Assembly: GCA_028290285.1 (NCBI GenBank)
Contig: JAQGKD010000058.1
Span: forward strand, 1 to 64,000
Origin: Hyphomicrobiales bacterium
Lineage (GTDB): Bacteria; Pseudomonadota; Alphaproteobacteria; Rhizobiales; Beijerinckiaceae
Direction of reading: 5' to 3'
Length of the DNA: 64,000 nt
Part shown: positions 23,428-32,599 of the stretch, in pieces
Layout: every line of letters starts with the position of its first letter
How positions within the stretch are numbered: the stretch's first letter is position 1
Made by a program: the position numbers and the translations under genes
The notes under the pieces: model-generated
The model's database searches: none
Seen by the model: only the letters and a program-made list of their open reading frames with translations
Told to the model about the DNA's origin: nothing

Positions 23428-24870
23428 ATGCGGCACGTATCAATGCGGCCATGCGCCGTCGTGATTGCCTTCGCCACGACCTTTGGCGCAGCCTCCGCGC
23501 AGACCCAGAAGGTCGGCGCTCCACCGGAGGCCGTGAACATGCAGCTGCTGGGCGCCAACGACCTGCAAGGGCGTAGCGCCTACCAACCGACCATCCACAG
23601 GCAGGGAAGCCGCTACATCGCCTACATCGGCCATCATGGCGGCACTGAGGCGGACCCAAAGCCGCTCAATCCACTGACGGGCGAAAAGGAGTTCAATGGC
23701 ACGTCAGTCGTCGATGTGACCGATCCCGCCAAGCCGGTCTACCTCGTCCATATTCCCGGGGAAGAAGGTCTTGACGAATCCGGGGGCGGGCAGATGACGC
23801 GCGTCTGTGACGGCGGACGTTTACCAAAGGGAGATCCCGCCGCCGTTTATTTGCTGCGGACTTTCGGCAACTCCGCGCATGAGATCTGGAATGTGGCCGA
23901 TCCGGCCAAACCCGTGCTGGTCACGCGCGTCACCGGGATCAAGGGCACGCACAAGAACTGGTGGGAATGCGATACGGGCGTCGCCTATCTCGTCTCAGGC
24001 ATCGAGGGTTGGCGCACGCGTCGCATGACGCAGGTCTACGACCTCTCGGACCCCGCACATCCCCGCAAGATCCGCGATTACGGCCTGCCCGGTCAGGAGC
24101 CCGGCAGCACCGGGCCGATGTCGACCGAACTGCACGGCCCAATCTCGCTCGGCCCCGACTCCAATCGCATCTATTTTGGCTATGGCACCAACAAGGATGG
24201 CCTTCTTCAGATCGTCGACCGAAAAAAGCTCATCGAAGGCGCACCCGACCCGACGGCCGAAAACCTGCGCATTCCGGAGGTCTCGCGCCTCTATCTCTCC
24301 GCCTTCAACGGAGCACACACGGCCTACCCGCTCCCGCGCATGCCGATCGCGGAATTTGCGAAGGGGAAGCAGGAGCCGCTGCGCGACTTCGTGATGATCG
24401 TGGATGAATCGCTCGTCAACGAATGCGCCGAGCCACGCCAGATGGTCTGGTTTGCAGACGTGACCGTTGAAAGCCGTCCACTGATCGTTTCAAGTTATAC
24501 GGTCAAGGAGAGCAGCGGCCAGTTCTGCGATCGCGGTGGGCGCTTCGGCTCTCACTCCTCGAACGAAAGCTTTGCACCTGTTTACTACAAGAAGCTGGCT
24601 TTCATTGCCTTCTTCAATGCCGGCGTACGCGCTGTCGATATCCGAGATCCCTATCACCCGACCGAGGTCGCCAGTTTCATTCCCGCCATCACGGATCGGA
24701 CCACGAAGCGCTGCGTGAAAATCGACGGACAGGACCGCTGCAAGGTCGCCATTCAAACCAACAACGTGGAGACGGATGACCGCGGGTATATCTACATTGT
24801 GGATCGCGCCAATACCGGACTGCACATTCTGGATCTCGCTGGTGACGCCAAAGCCATTGCGCAGCGATGA
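23428..24870 (+). CDS. Exported LVIVD-repeat beta-propeller-like protein
   Basis: 480 residues with a signal peptide (about 1-25, ending GAASAQ). The chain is built from repeats of the form 'VVDVTDPAKPVYLVHI', 'IWNVADPAKPVLVTRV', 'VYDLSDPAHPRKIRDYG' and 'AVDIRDPYHPTEVASF', the LVIVD pattern, which folds as a beta-propeller. Paired Cys in CVKIDGQDRC and single Cys elsewhere suit an oxidising periplasm. Enzymatic activity is unknown. It may bind or present the substrate of the hydrolase encoded just upstream. Confidence 0.8.
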   Translation: MRHVSMRPCAVVIAFATTFGAASAQTQKVGAPPEAVNMQLLGANDLQGRSAYQPTIHRQGSRYIAYIGHHGGTEADPKPLNPLTGEKEFNGTSVVDVTDPAKPVYLVHIPGEEGLDESGGGQMTRVCDGGRLPKGDPAAVYLLRTFGNSAHEIWNVADPAKPVLVTRVTGIKGTHKNWWECDTGVAYLVSGIEGWRTRRMTQVYDLSDPAHPRKIRDYGLPGQEPGSTGPMSTELHGPISLGPDSNRIYFGYGTNKDGLLQIVDRKKLIEGAPDPTAENLRIPEVSRLYLSAFNGAHTAYPLPRMPIAEFAKGKQEPLRDFVMIVDESLVNECAEPRQMVWFADVTVESRPLIVSSYTVKESSGQFCDRGGRFGSHSSNESFAPVYYKKLAFIAFFNAGVRAVDIRDPYHPTEVASFIPAITDRTTKRCVKIDGQDRCKVAIQTNNVETDDRGYIYIVDRANTGLHILDLAGDAKAIAQR

Positions 24871-25197
24871 AAAGCGCGGCCTGAAGCTGTTCGCGCATTG
24901 CATATGTCCATCGTGAGGTACAATCCTCTGCGCTGGCGTTGCAATGAGCGCGGCTGTCACGCGAGAAAACCGGTGGCGACCGATGTACGCAGCCGGAACT
25001 CCATGCAATTTAACATCAGCGGCGGGTAAATGACGCTGCTGGTTAGGACGTGACGCGGATGGAGAGTCACCGCGGCCTTCGCGACCGCGGCTCATTTCGA
25101 GGGACAACAGGTTCCATCGAACCGCGAGCATCTCGGCTTTTGAGGACCACGCTCCGTGCGGGCAATGGGCCAGCTCGGTCCGGCCTGCATCAGCGGC
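24871..25197. other. Intergenic region between convergent genes
   Basis: 327 bases between convergent stops. No strong hairpin with a U-run, gene or repeat was recognised. The minus-strand open frame across 24490-25131 is mostly antisense to the LVIVD gene and is not supported. Confidence 0.4.
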
Positions 25198-25524
25198 TCA
25201 AAGCCGTTCCAGACGCGTGGCGCGAATGACCACCTCCTCCTGACTTAGCAAAGCTTCCAGGCGTATTCGCCACGCGCCCCACCACGGCCGGTCGAGACCA
25301 CGCGCCATGACTTCCAGAACTACGATGTCGTCGCGGCTGTCCCCCGCTGCCGATGTCCACACGCCTTCGGCTGGGCTCCTTGTGAACGCGGTCAGTCCGC
25401 CGAAACGGTCTACGAGTTCCTGCCGAATCGCGCTCATCACGTCCTGGTCCACCGGCGAGCCGTCGTTGTGGGTCAGAGGCAGCAATATCTCCACGAGCCA
25501 GTCAGTGTCGAAGTCTTCCAACAT
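25198..25524 (-). CDS. Conserved hypothetical protein
   Basis: 108 residues from ATG 25524 (MLEDFDTDWLVEILLPL). The pattern LLPLTHNDGSPVDQDVM, LVDRFGGLTAFTRSPAEGVW, DDIVVLEVMARGLDRPWWGA and IRLEALLSQEEVVIRATRL looks like a compact alpha/beta domain. I recall similar uncharacterised proteins in many proteobacteria, with conserved 'FGG.TAyxRsPAeG.W' and 'lDr.WW' elements. No role is known. The open frame upstream to 25596 is rejected because it is Arg-rich and lacks similarity. Confidence 0.72.
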   Translation of the reverse strand: MLEDFDTDWLVEILLPLTHNDGSPVDQDVMSAIRQELVDRFGGLTAFTRSPAEGVWTSAAGDSRDDIVVLEVMARGLDRPWWGAWRIRLEALLSQEEVVIRATRLERL

Positions 25525-25688
25525 CCCTACTCCCAAGCTGATGCGATTTCCACGTCCCTCGCGGTCCGACCTTGCTGGCCGTAGCAGCCGCTGCAATTTG
25601 CGTCTTCGCGGCAGTGACTCGATAGCCGCGGTCGGCGCGGAGATGAACGGCGTGCGAGCTGAGCTTTTGCTTCACTGCGGACCCTCTT

Positions 25689-26411
25689 TCAAAGGGGGGG
25701 AACGCAGATGCGCGCGGCGTCGCCCAGCGTTCGACAGACCTTCAGGCGTTTTGTGGGCAACATGCCCACCAGCGGGCGCAAGAGAGTCCAGCGGCCGGCC
25801 GGCACATGCGCCGCCCGCGCCCCAAGCCGCAGGACAGGAAGGACGTCCTGCGTGAGAGCGTCGCCGATCATCAGGAAACGACCCGGCTCGACGCCGGCCG
25901 CTGCCAGAATTCGTCGGTAGGTGGGAGCCGTCTTGCGCGGCACGATCTCGATGCGCGAGAAGCGGTGGCACTGTGCGAAGCGCGCGAGCTTGATCGACTG
26001 CAGGACTACGTCGCCCTTGGTGATGATCCAGAGCACGTGGCCTGCCTCGCTGAACCGATCCAGAGCCTCATCCACATCCGCGGTCGGTTCGATCTTTAGC
26101 GTCCCCGCGAGTTCCGGAAGCGTCTCGACTTCCGCCAGCCATTCGGGCGGAAGCTGCTCGCCGCACGCCTCGCGCCCGCTCGCCAGCAGCGCGTCCCGGA
26201 CGCCATCGATGGTGAAGCCGGTCTGTTTCAGGCGGGCTCGTAAGTCTTCCTCCATGGCCCGCGAGGGTAACCTGCCGGCAGCGAGATGCTTGAAGCGTCG
26301 CTCCCAGTCCTGCTCGCTGGTGCCGTCGCGCCAGAGCGTGTCGTCTCCATCGAAGGCGACGACGGACGGCTCGCATGGACCCATGGACGCGAGTGTCGGC
26401 GCGACGGTCAT
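25689..26411 (-). CDS. HAD-family hydrolase
   Basis: 240-residue phosphatase-like enzyme. Motif I is VAFDGDDTLWRDG near 18-30, with Asp-x-Asp. Motif II is in VLWIITKGD near 125, motif III Lys in IVPRKTAPTYRRIL near 155 and motif IV in FLMIGDALTQDVLP near 178. The DGDDTLW form is seen in a FMN/epoxide-hydrolase-like HAD subgroup. ATG 26411 overlaps the stop of the upstream DUF6328 gene by 4 bases (ATGA), so the pair is translated together. Substrate unknown. Confidence 0.82.
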   Translation of the reverse strand: MTVAPTLASMGPCEPSVVAFDGDDTLWRDGTSEQDWERRFKHLAAGRLPSRAMEEDLRARLKQTGFTIDGVRDALLASGREACGEQLPPEWLAEVETLPELAGTLKIEPTADVDEALDRFSEAGHVLWIITKGDVVLQSIKLARFAQCHRFSRIEIVPRKTAPTYRRILAAAGVEPGRFLMIGDALTQDVLPVLRLGARAAHVPAGRWTLLRPLVGMLPTKRLKVCRTLGDAARICVPPL

Positions 26412-27328
26412 GGCGTGGTCCGGTGCGTCGCGCGGGCAAGAACGGGATAGACCAGCCAGGCGCCTGTCAGCCCGCAAAACACCACCCCCCCGATCCATGC
26501 GGCCGCGACCGGCGCGTCCAGAGCGTGCGCGCTGACGACATAGGTGTCGAGGGCGAGCGCGGCACTCAACGGAAAGGTCGCAAAGGTTACGGTCCGGCTG
26601 CCGACGCGCAGGACATCTTGCGAGTCCTCGCCCGCGTAGAGGATACGGTGGTAGGCGGCCGGCGTCATGAGCAACAGCACTGTAACCGCCACAAAGAGGA
26701 GCGCTGAGACATGCGCCACCTTCAGGCCGCTCGACAATCTCGCGAAGCTCTCCGCGAGAAATGCCGTGAGCTGGAAGCCGAGCAGCGCCTGCGCCCCGGG
26801 CAGCACGGTGCGCGCCTCGGTGAGCATCTGCTCAATCTGCTTGGGAAGCGGGGTCTCTTCGGACTTCCGATGCGCGGCCATCTTTCGCTCCTGAATTCCC
26901 TTGCTGGATCGAGCGACAAGCGCCCAGGCAAACCAAAGCCCCAGAGCCGTGACGAATATCGCTGCCGCGACCGCGATGGCGAACGCATCGTCCATGCTCG
27001 TCCGCAGGGCGACGCCGACATCCAGGCTAAGGGCCGCTGCCAGTGGCATCAGCGAGAGGTCGAGACATCGGGTCAGGATTGTTTCGATCCGCCGTGTCGC
27101 TCGAAAACGCTCGGCGATGATGTGCTGGGTCGAGGGGACGATCAGGGCGCCAAGGCTGGCGAGCAGTAGCAGCAGACCGACAATCTGAGCCATCTTCGAG
27201 GATGGCGGCAGGTCGGCGAATCGCGGCTGGAAAACGCCGTGGAACTGAAATCCGACGAGAACCTGCACCCCGAGCGCCAGCATGCGGCATTCATCGAGAC
27301 CTATCTTGACCTTCTCCACCGTGCTCAT
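26408..27328 (-). CDS. Membrane protein with tandem-duplicated DUF6328 domain
   Basis: 306 residues with about eight hydrophobic segments in two similar halves. Half one (about 8-140) has LALGVQVLVGFQFHGVF, a helix near 50-65, PLAAALSLDVGVA. Half two (about 165-300) has VLPGAQALLGFQLTAFLAE, a helix near 215-230, FPLSAALALDTYVV. The shared 'E.R.L..G.Q.L.GFQ' element, the following LPPSSKMA/LSSGLKVA element and PL(A/S)AALALD mark DUF6328. Most relatives I know carry one copy. Function is unknown. Its stop overlaps the HAD gene start. Confidence 0.8.
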   Translation of the reverse strand: MSTVEKVKIGLDECRMLALGVQVLVGFQFHGVFQPRFADLPPSSKMAQIVGLLLLLASLGALIVPSTQHIIAERFRATRRIETILTRCLDLSLMPLAAALSLDVGVALRTSMDDAFAIAVAAAIFVTALGLWFAWALVARSSKGIQERKMAAHRKSEETPLPKQIEQMLTEARTVLPGAQALLGFQLTAFLAESFARLSSGLKVAHVSALLFVAVTVLLLMTPAAYHRILYAGEDSQDVLRVGSRTVTFATFPLSAALALDTYVVSAHALDAPVAAAWIGGVVFCGLTGAWLVYPVLARATHRTTP

Positions 27329-27497
27329 GTGCCCATAACGGCAGAGCCAGTCACTGGTTTCCGGACGGGCGCAGCACAGCGGCCAGATTCAGGGCTGCCT
27401 CCCCCGACCGGGCATGAGAGTAGTGTTGTCGAAGATGCACCCGGTCACGGCGCCGGCCGCCGCGTCCCAAGAGTCAGCCTACCCAGCAGGAGCAAAC

Positions 27498-27581
27498 ATG
27501 CAGTTGTCATTCGTTGAACTCGCGCTCATCACCCTCGGAATCGGGATCGGCTTCTGGCTCATCGGGCGCAGGCGACGCTAA
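27498..27581 (+). CDS. 27-residue single-transmembrane microprotein
   Basis: A short open frame: hydrophilic-to-hydrophobic start MQLSFVELA, an uninterrupted membrane helix (about 5-22, LALITLGIGIGFWLIG), then five C-terminal charged residues GRRRR. AGGAG stands 6 bases before ATG 27498. The positive tail predicts the C-terminus in the cytoplasm. There is no homologue I can name. It follows the divergent start of the DUF6328 gene by 169 bases. Confidence 0.55.
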   Translation: MQLSFVELALITLGIGIGFWLIGRRRR

Positions 27582-27737
27582 CCCCTACAGACCCGCGAGA
27601 ACTCTCCAACTGTTCAACAAACCACCAGACCCTGCCCACGCCCTGCACAACTTGCCCGCACCCCGCTCAACCGTGCCGAAAAGCACCTCCAAGATCGGAA
27701 GATAGCACCACCGGCTGTTGCGCGTGGCTGCAGAGCG

Positions 27738-27752
27738 GTCCAAAATTGGGAC
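27738..27752. promoter_or_regulatory. Dyad site upstream of the first TctC-type gene
   Basis: GTCCAAAATTGGGAC is a 15-base palindrome with one mismatch, ending 23 bases before the start at 27776. Closely similar sites lie at 44172-44186 and 44334-44348 between the catabolic operon and the UbiD gene, suggesting one shared regulator. Confidence 0.6.
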
Positions 27753-27775
27753 AAGTTACACGCGAAGGGACAGCT

Positions 27776-28801
27776 ATGGCTCGCAATTGGATCAGGACAT
27801 GCGTCGGGGCACTGGCTTTGCTCGCAGCACCCTTCGCGCACGCGCAGGACAAGCCGGAGCCCTTCTACAAGGGCAAGACGATCAACATTGTGGTCGGCTT
27901 CGGTCCCGGCGGCGGCTACGACCTGTATGCGCGCCTGCTGGCCCGCTTTCTCGGCAATTACATTCCAGGCAATCCCAACGTCATCGTGCAGAACCTGACC
28001 GGCGCGGGCGGCGTGCGGGCGGCCAATCAGGTTTATGCCAGCGCTCCCAAGGACGGGACCTACATCGCGGGCGTCAACCAAGGCACCGCCATGTTCCAGA
28101 TGCTCGGCGGCAAGGGCGCGCAATATGACCCCGCCAAGTTTCAGTGGCTCGGCAGCATGGCCCATTCCAACAACACCGTTTACATGTGGCGCGCCTCGGG
28201 AATCGTCTCGATCGACGATGCACGCAAGCGCGAAGTCTCGCTGGCGGGAAGCGGCGTGATCTCGGATGCCAACATTTATCCGGCGGTGCTCAATGCACTC
28301 CTGGATACCAAGTTCAAGATCATCAACGGCTACACCGGCACCAACGACAGCAATCTCGCGCTAGAACGCGGCGAAGTCGAAGGGCGCGGCGGCGGCGCCT
28401 ATTCGAGCCTCGTCAGCACCAAGCCCGATTGGCTGCGCGACAACAAGCTGGCCATCATCTGCCAGATCGGCTTCGAGAAGGAGCCCGACCTGCCCGACGT
28501 GCCGCTGCTGCTCGATCTCGTGAAGGGCGAGGAAGCCCGGCAGATCGCGACGGTCGTCACGCTGCCGACAGCCATCGGCTACAATCATTGGGTCGCGCCG
28601 GAAGTGCCTGCGGATCGCGTGGAAATCCTCCGCAAGGCCTATGAGCAGGCCCTGAAGGATCCCGAACTCATCGCAGAAGCCGCCAAGCAATCGCTGGAAA
28701 TTCGCCCCAAGACCGGCGAGGAACTGGCTGCCATGGTGAAGAAGGCTTCCGCCATTCCACAGCCTATTCTCGACAAGACCGCGAAAATTCTCGAATGGTG
28801 A
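27776..28801 (+). CDS. Tripartite tricarboxylate transporter substrate-binding protein (TctC/Bug family)
   Basis: 341-residue periplasmic binding protein. A signal peptide (about 1-24, ending FAHAQ) is followed by YKGKTINIVVGFGPGGGYD, the Bug-family N-terminal loop that grips carboxylates, then ARLLARFLGNYIPGNP and VIVQNLTGAGG. Small organic acids are the usual ligands. No TctA or TctB membrane subunit is in the window, so it is an orphan binder. ATG 27776 has AAGGGA upstream. The in-frame upstream ATG at 27746 lies inside the dyad site. Convergent to the molybdenum hydroxylase operon and sharing its operator motif, it probably serves the same substrate. Confidence 0.9.
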   Translation: MARNWIRTCVGALALLAAPFAHAQDKPEPFYKGKTINIVVGFGPGGGYDLYARLLARFLGNYIPGNPNVIVQNLTGAGGVRAANQVYASAPKDGTYIAGVNQGTAMFQMLGGKGAQYDPAKFQWLGSMAHSNNTVYMWRASGIVSIDDARKREVSLAGSGVISDANIYPAVLNALLDTKFKIINGYTGTNDSNLALERGEVEGRGGGAYSSLVSTKPDWLRDNKLAIICQIGFEKEPDLPDVPLLLDLVKGEEARQIATVVTLPTAIGYNHWVAPEVPADRVEILRKAYEQALKDPELIAEAAKQSLEIRPKTGEELAAMVKKASAIPQPILDKTAKILEW

Positions 28802-28825
28802 CAGCTACCGTTCGCGCATGAAAAA

Positions 28826-28853
28826 AGCCCCGCCGGGTGCAACCGGCGGGGCT
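28826..28853. terminator. Rho-independent terminator between convergent operons
   Basis: AGCCCCGCCGG (28826-28836) pairs perfectly with CCGGCGGGGCT (28843-28853) around GTGCAA. AAAAAA at 28821-28826 gives a U-run on the minus strand, so it chiefly ends the molybdenum hydroxylase operon. Confidence 0.9.
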
Positions 28854-28873
28854 GATGTTTGAGCGACTACGTC

Positions 28874-31165
28874 TCACATGCGGGCGCGCGCATCCTCGAT
28901 CAACTCCCAAACGCGCGACGGCGACAGCGGCAGGATCTTGGGCTGCACACCGAAGGACGACAGCGCATTCGCAACCGCATTGGCGACAACGCCACCAACC
29001 GGAATGATGCCGCCCTCGCCGGCGCCCTTGGCACCGAGCGGATTGGTTGGCGAGGGATAGGACTCCATCGAGACGCAGCGCACATGCGGATAATCGGTCG
29101 CGAGCGGGATGAGATAATCCGCAAGCGAGCCGACCAGCAGCTGCCCTTCCGAATTATAAACCAGCTCTTCGGAGAACACGCTGCCGAACCCCTGCACCGC
29201 CGCGCCCATCACCTGCCCATGCAGCGTCATGGAATTGATGATGCGGCCGACATCGTCGACCACCACGTAATCGACGACCTCCACATGACCTGTGCCGGCA
29301 TCGACCGCGACATGCGCCATGGCAGCGCCGTAAGTGTAAGTCGGCGTCGAGTTCTTGAAGCTGCCGTCGACTTCCAGATCGTCGGCTGCCACTTCGGCCA
29401 AAGGCACGGAACGCCCGTCGGGCGCCCTGGCGACACCCTCCGCGACGGTCAGCACGTCTGCCGCGACATCCAACCTGCGCGCGGCTGAAGCACGGAAGAG
29501 ATCGAGCATCTTCTTGCACGCATCGAGCACCGCCGAACCACCCATGACGGTGGCGCGCGATCCATAGGAACCCCAGCCCATCTTGAGATAGGTCGTGGAC
29601 CCGTGGAACACGCGGATGCGCTCCATGGGAATCTCCAGCGCATCCGCCGCGATCTGCGTGAGAATGGTCTCGAGCCCCTGCCCGATTGCCGACGATCCCG
29701 CGTAAAGCGAGATGGTGCCATCGGCCTCGAGCTGCATGCGCACATTTTCCTGCGGCCCCGAAGCGCCACCCTCGATGAAACAGCCGATGGCGAGGCCCTG
29801 ATAGCGGCCATCGACGAGCTTGCCCTGAAGATGCGCCTTCTCGGCCCAATTCGATTCCTTCACGCAGGTTTCGAACGTGACGCGATGATCGCCGCTGTCG
29901 CAGGACGTATCCGCGCGCCCATCGCTCGGCAGAACGGTGGCGAGCGGATAAGGCATCTCATCCTGCGTCAACAGGTTGCGCCGCCGGATTTCGAGGCGAT
30001 CGATGCCCATCTGCCCCGCCGCCTGGTCCATCAGGCGCTCCATGAAGAAACAGCCCTCATAGCGTCCCGGTCCGCGATAGGTGCCAGCCGGAGTCTTGTT
30101 GCTGACGCACGCATGCGCCTTGATCGCAATGGCCGGGACGCGATACGGCCCCGACATGAACTGCGCGGCATTGCGCACAGGCGTCATGCCGTTCGGACGC
30201 ACATACGCGCCAATGTTGATGTACAGATCGCCGCGCATGCCGACAATGGTTCCGTCCTTGCGGAAGGCCAACTCGACATCGCACGACGCCTCGCGCGAAT
30301 GGCCGATAGCCATCAGATGTTCGCGGCGATCTTCGATCCACTTGACGGGATGCCCGAACTTCCGCGCACCGAGCGCGACGAGATAATCTTCCGGATAAAA
30401 TTCGCCGCGTGCGCCGAAACCGCCACCGACGTCGAGCTCGATGTAATCCACGGCTTCATCGGGCAGGTTCATCATCTTCGCCATGGTGGCGCGATTGAAG
30501 AACGGCAATTTCGCCGCGCCCGAAATGGTGAGACGCCCGAGTTGCGCGTCCCATTCGGCCAGCAATCCGCGTGTTTCCATCGGCAGCGCCGTCTGACGCT
30601 GCGTGCTGAACTGGTCGCGGATCACAAAATCCGCTGTTTCGAAAGCACCCTCGATATCCCCCTTGTCCGCATTGAAGACGCTGGGGATGTTGGTGCCTGT
30701 CGCTTCGAACAACAGCACCTTGTCCGCCATGGCGGTCTCGCGATCGACCACGGCGGGCAGCGCGTCGATCACGACGACAATGCCTTGCAGCGCATCCTCG
30801 GCAAGCTCCGGCGAATCCGCGAGCACCATGGCGAGCGGCTCACCGAAATAACGCACCTTGTCGCGCGCGATCACCGGCTGGGCATAGGGACCGATGGTCG
30901 GGTTGGGCCGGCGGAACGGAATCGTGGGAATCTCACCCTCTACATCGGCCGCCGTGATCACGCCGCGCACACCCGGCATCGCCAGGGCTGCGGAAACATC
31001 CATGGAGCCGATATGCCCATGCGCGACCGAACTGCGCAGGAACGCCGCGTGCCACTGCCCCTCGCGCGAAATGTCGTCGAGATACTGGCCTTCTCCGCGA
31101 AGCAGGCGATAATCTTCGACGCGCTCGATATGGCCGCCGACATAAGTGTTCTGGCTCGTCTTCAT
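28874..31165 (-). CDS. Xanthine dehydrogenase-family molybdopterin-binding subunit (hydroxylase 1, large)
   Basis: 763-residue catalytic subunit of a three-part molybdenum hydroxylase, which inserts oxygen from water into an electron-poor C-H bond. It starts with IERVEDYRLLRGEGQYLDD. DVGGGFGARGEFYPED near 250 is the first molybdopterin contact, WIEDRREHLMAIGHSR follows, TPAGTYRGPGRYEGCFFMER near 370 corresponds to the active-site loop, and GAKGAGEGGIIPVGG near 725 holds the catalytic Glu. The loop lacks the AYRCSFR motif of CO dehydrogenase CoxL, so CO is not the substrate. Its ATG overlaps the iron-sulfur gene stop by 4 bases. It is the last gene of the run, before the terminator. Confidence 0.93.
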   Translation of the reverse strand: MKTSQNTYVGGHIERVEDYRLLRGEGQYLDDISREGQWHAAFLRSSVAHGHIGSMDVSAALAMPGVRGVITAADVEGEIPTIPFRRPNPTIGPYAQPVIARDKVRYFGEPLAMVLADSPELAEDALQGIVVVIDALPAVVDRETAMADKVLLFEATGTNIPSVFNADKGDIEGAFETADFVIRDQFSTQRQTALPMETRGLLAEWDAQLGRLTISGAAKLPFFNRATMAKMMNLPDEAVDYIELDVGGGFGARGEFYPEDYLVALGARKFGHPVKWIEDRREHLMAIGHSREASCDVELAFRKDGTIVGMRGDLYINIGAYVRPNGMTPVRNAAQFMSGPYRVPAIAIKAHACVSNKTPAGTYRGPGRYEGCFFMERLMDQAAGQMGIDRLEIRRRNLLTQDEMPYPLATVLPSDGRADTSCDSGDHRVTFETCVKESNWAEKAHLQGKLVDGRYQGLAIGCFIEGGASGPQENVRMQLEADGTISLYAGSSAIGQGLETILTQIAADALEIPMERIRVFHGSTTYLKMGWGSYGSRATVMGGSAVLDACKKMLDLFRASAARRLDVAADVLTVAEGVARAPDGRSVPLAEVAADDLEVDGSFKNSTPTYTYGAAMAHVAVDAGTGHVEVVDYVVVDDVGRIINSMTLHGQVMGAAVQGFGSVFSEELVYNSEGQLLVGSLADYLIPLATDYPHVRCVSMESYPSPTNPLGAKGAGEGGIIPVGGVVANAVANALSSFGVQPKILPLSPSRVWELIEDARARM

Positions 31166-31644
31166 GACTTGTCGCTCCGCGCCTGCTGGTAGGACGCGCG
31201 AGCATCCATCGCCGCCTCAACGATCGTGATGTAGCCGGTGCAGCGGCAGAGATTGCCCGAGATGACGTCGCGAATGCGGTCTTCGCTGGCGTCGGGCTCT
31301 TCGCTGAGCAGCGCATGCAATGTCGTCAGCATGCCCGGCGTGCAGAAGCCGCATTGCAGGCCATGATGCGTCTTGAACGCGGTCTGTAGCGGCGTAAGGC
31401 CCTCTGCCTCGCAGAGACCTTCGACGGTCACGACAGACGCGCCTTGCGCCTGAACCGCGAGCATGAGGCAGGAGCGCACGGCATCGCCGTTCACGATTAC
31501 CGTGCAGGCGCCACACACACCATGTTCACATCCGACATGCGTGCCGGTGAGCTTGAGATCGTGCCGCAGACAATCAGCCAGCGTGGTGCGCGGCGTGACA
31601 TCGACGGTCACGGCCTTGCCATTGACTTCGAATGAAATCGACAT
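31162..31644 (-). CDS. (2Fe-2S)-binding subunit of molybdenum hydroxylase 1
   Basis: 160-residue electron-transfer subunit with two [2Fe-2S] clusters. The plant-ferredoxin-type N-terminal domain has GCEHGVCGACTVIVNGD and a later Cys in VRSCLMLAVQ. The C-terminal four-helix domain has QCGFCTPGML and GNLCRCTGY. Electrons pass from the molybdenum site through these clusters to FAD. ATG 31644 lies one base after the FAD gene stop and its own stop overlaps the large-subunit start, so subunits are made together. The upstream open extension to 31671 is not needed. Confidence 0.94.
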   Translation of the reverse strand: MSISFEVNGKAVTVDVTPRTTLADCLRHDLKLTGTHVGCEHGVCGACTVIVNGDAVRSCLMLAVQAQGASVVTVEGLCEAEGLTPLQTAFKTHHGLQCGFCTPGMLTTLHALLSEEPDASEDRIRDVISGNLCRCTGYITIVEAAMDARASYQQARSDKS

Positions 31645-31645
31645 G

Positions 31646-32515
31646 TCAGTTCGCCTTCCGGTGCGTGGCATCTTCGAGCGCCCGGCTCAACAATGTGCCG
31701 ACGAGCGACTTGCGATAGCGCGCGCTGGCGTGAATATCACCGGCCGGATCAACCTCCGCCGACGCGGCCTTGGCCGCAGCCGCGATGGACGTGGCATCGA
31801 CCGGCTTGCCGGACAACGCGGTCTCGGCCTGCGTCAGGCGCAACGGCGTATCGGCGACGGAAATTGCGCCGATGCGCACGTTCTGCGCCTTGCCCTGAGC
31901 ATCTTCATCGTAGCAGACGGCCACACCGGCGAGCGCGAAATCGCCGCGGCGGCGTGAGAACTCCTGGAACCCCCAGCGCCGCGTCGCAGGCCATGCAGCG
32001 AACGTCACGGCGACGATGATCTCGTCAGCGGCCAGTGAGGTCATCAGCGGGCCCACGAACAGATCGGCTGCCGCGATGATGCGCTTGCCATGCGATCCCA
32101 CGACCTCGATCTGCGCATCGCAGGTGAGAGCGATGGTCGGCATTTCCGCAGCGGGATCTGCATGCGCCAGACTGCCACCGACCGTCCCGCGATTGCGGAT
32201 CTGGTAATGCGCGACATGGTCGATTGCCGCCGACAGCAAGGGAAAAGCCGTGTGCAGGCGCGCGTCGTCGAGCACGTCGCGCCACCGCACCATCGCGCCG
32301 ATGCGCACACCGCCGCTGGAGATCTCGATTTTGTTGAGATCGGGAATGTTCCTGAGGTCGACGAGCATGCTCGGCTCGGCAAGCCGGAAGGCCATCACCG
32401 GGACGAAGCTCTGCCCCCCGGCGATGGGCCGCGCCTGGCCGTCGCCTGCTGCGAGAAGCGCGACTGCATCCGCGAGGCTGCTGGGCGCCTGATATTCGAA
32501 ATGAGGAAGTTTCAT
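31646..32515 (-). CDS. FAD-binding subunit of molybdenum hydroxylase 1
   Basis: 289-residue flavoprotein subunit. FAD contacts are visible as AGGQSFVPVMAFRLAEP (about 31-47) and RNRGTVGGSLAHADPAAEMP (about 103-122). LSRALEDA and the DIHASARYRKSL segment near the C-terminus are typical of CoxM-type subunits. ATG 32515 starts MKLPHFEYQAP, the family start. The frame is open to 32587 without similarity. Order medium-small-large on the transcript is the same in both hydroxylases here. Confidence 0.93.
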   Translation of the reverse strand: MKLPHFEYQAPSSLADAVALLAAGDGQARPIAGGQSFVPVMAFRLAEPSMLVDLRNIPDLNKIEISSGGVRIGAMVRWRDVLDDARLHTAFPLLSAAIDHVAHYQIRNRGTVGGSLAHADPAAEMPTIALTCDAQIEVVGSHGKRIIAAADLFVGPLMTSLAADEIIVAVTFAAWPATRRWGFQEFSRRRGDFALAGVAVCYDEDAQGKAQNVRIGAISVADTPLRLTQAETALSGKPVDATSIAAAAKAASAEVDPAGDIHASARYRKSLVGTLLSRALEDATHRKAN

Positions 32516-32599
32516 GAGTCTTTCACATCGGTCGAGTGATCGAAAAGCGTGATGCCGCCGAACGCGAGCCGCATCCGGCGACGTCACGCATGAACATGG

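Noticed and set aside
29603..31192. A 529-codon plus-strand open frame
   Set aside because: It is antisense to the hydroxylase 1 large subunit. High GC content keeps the opposite frame open.
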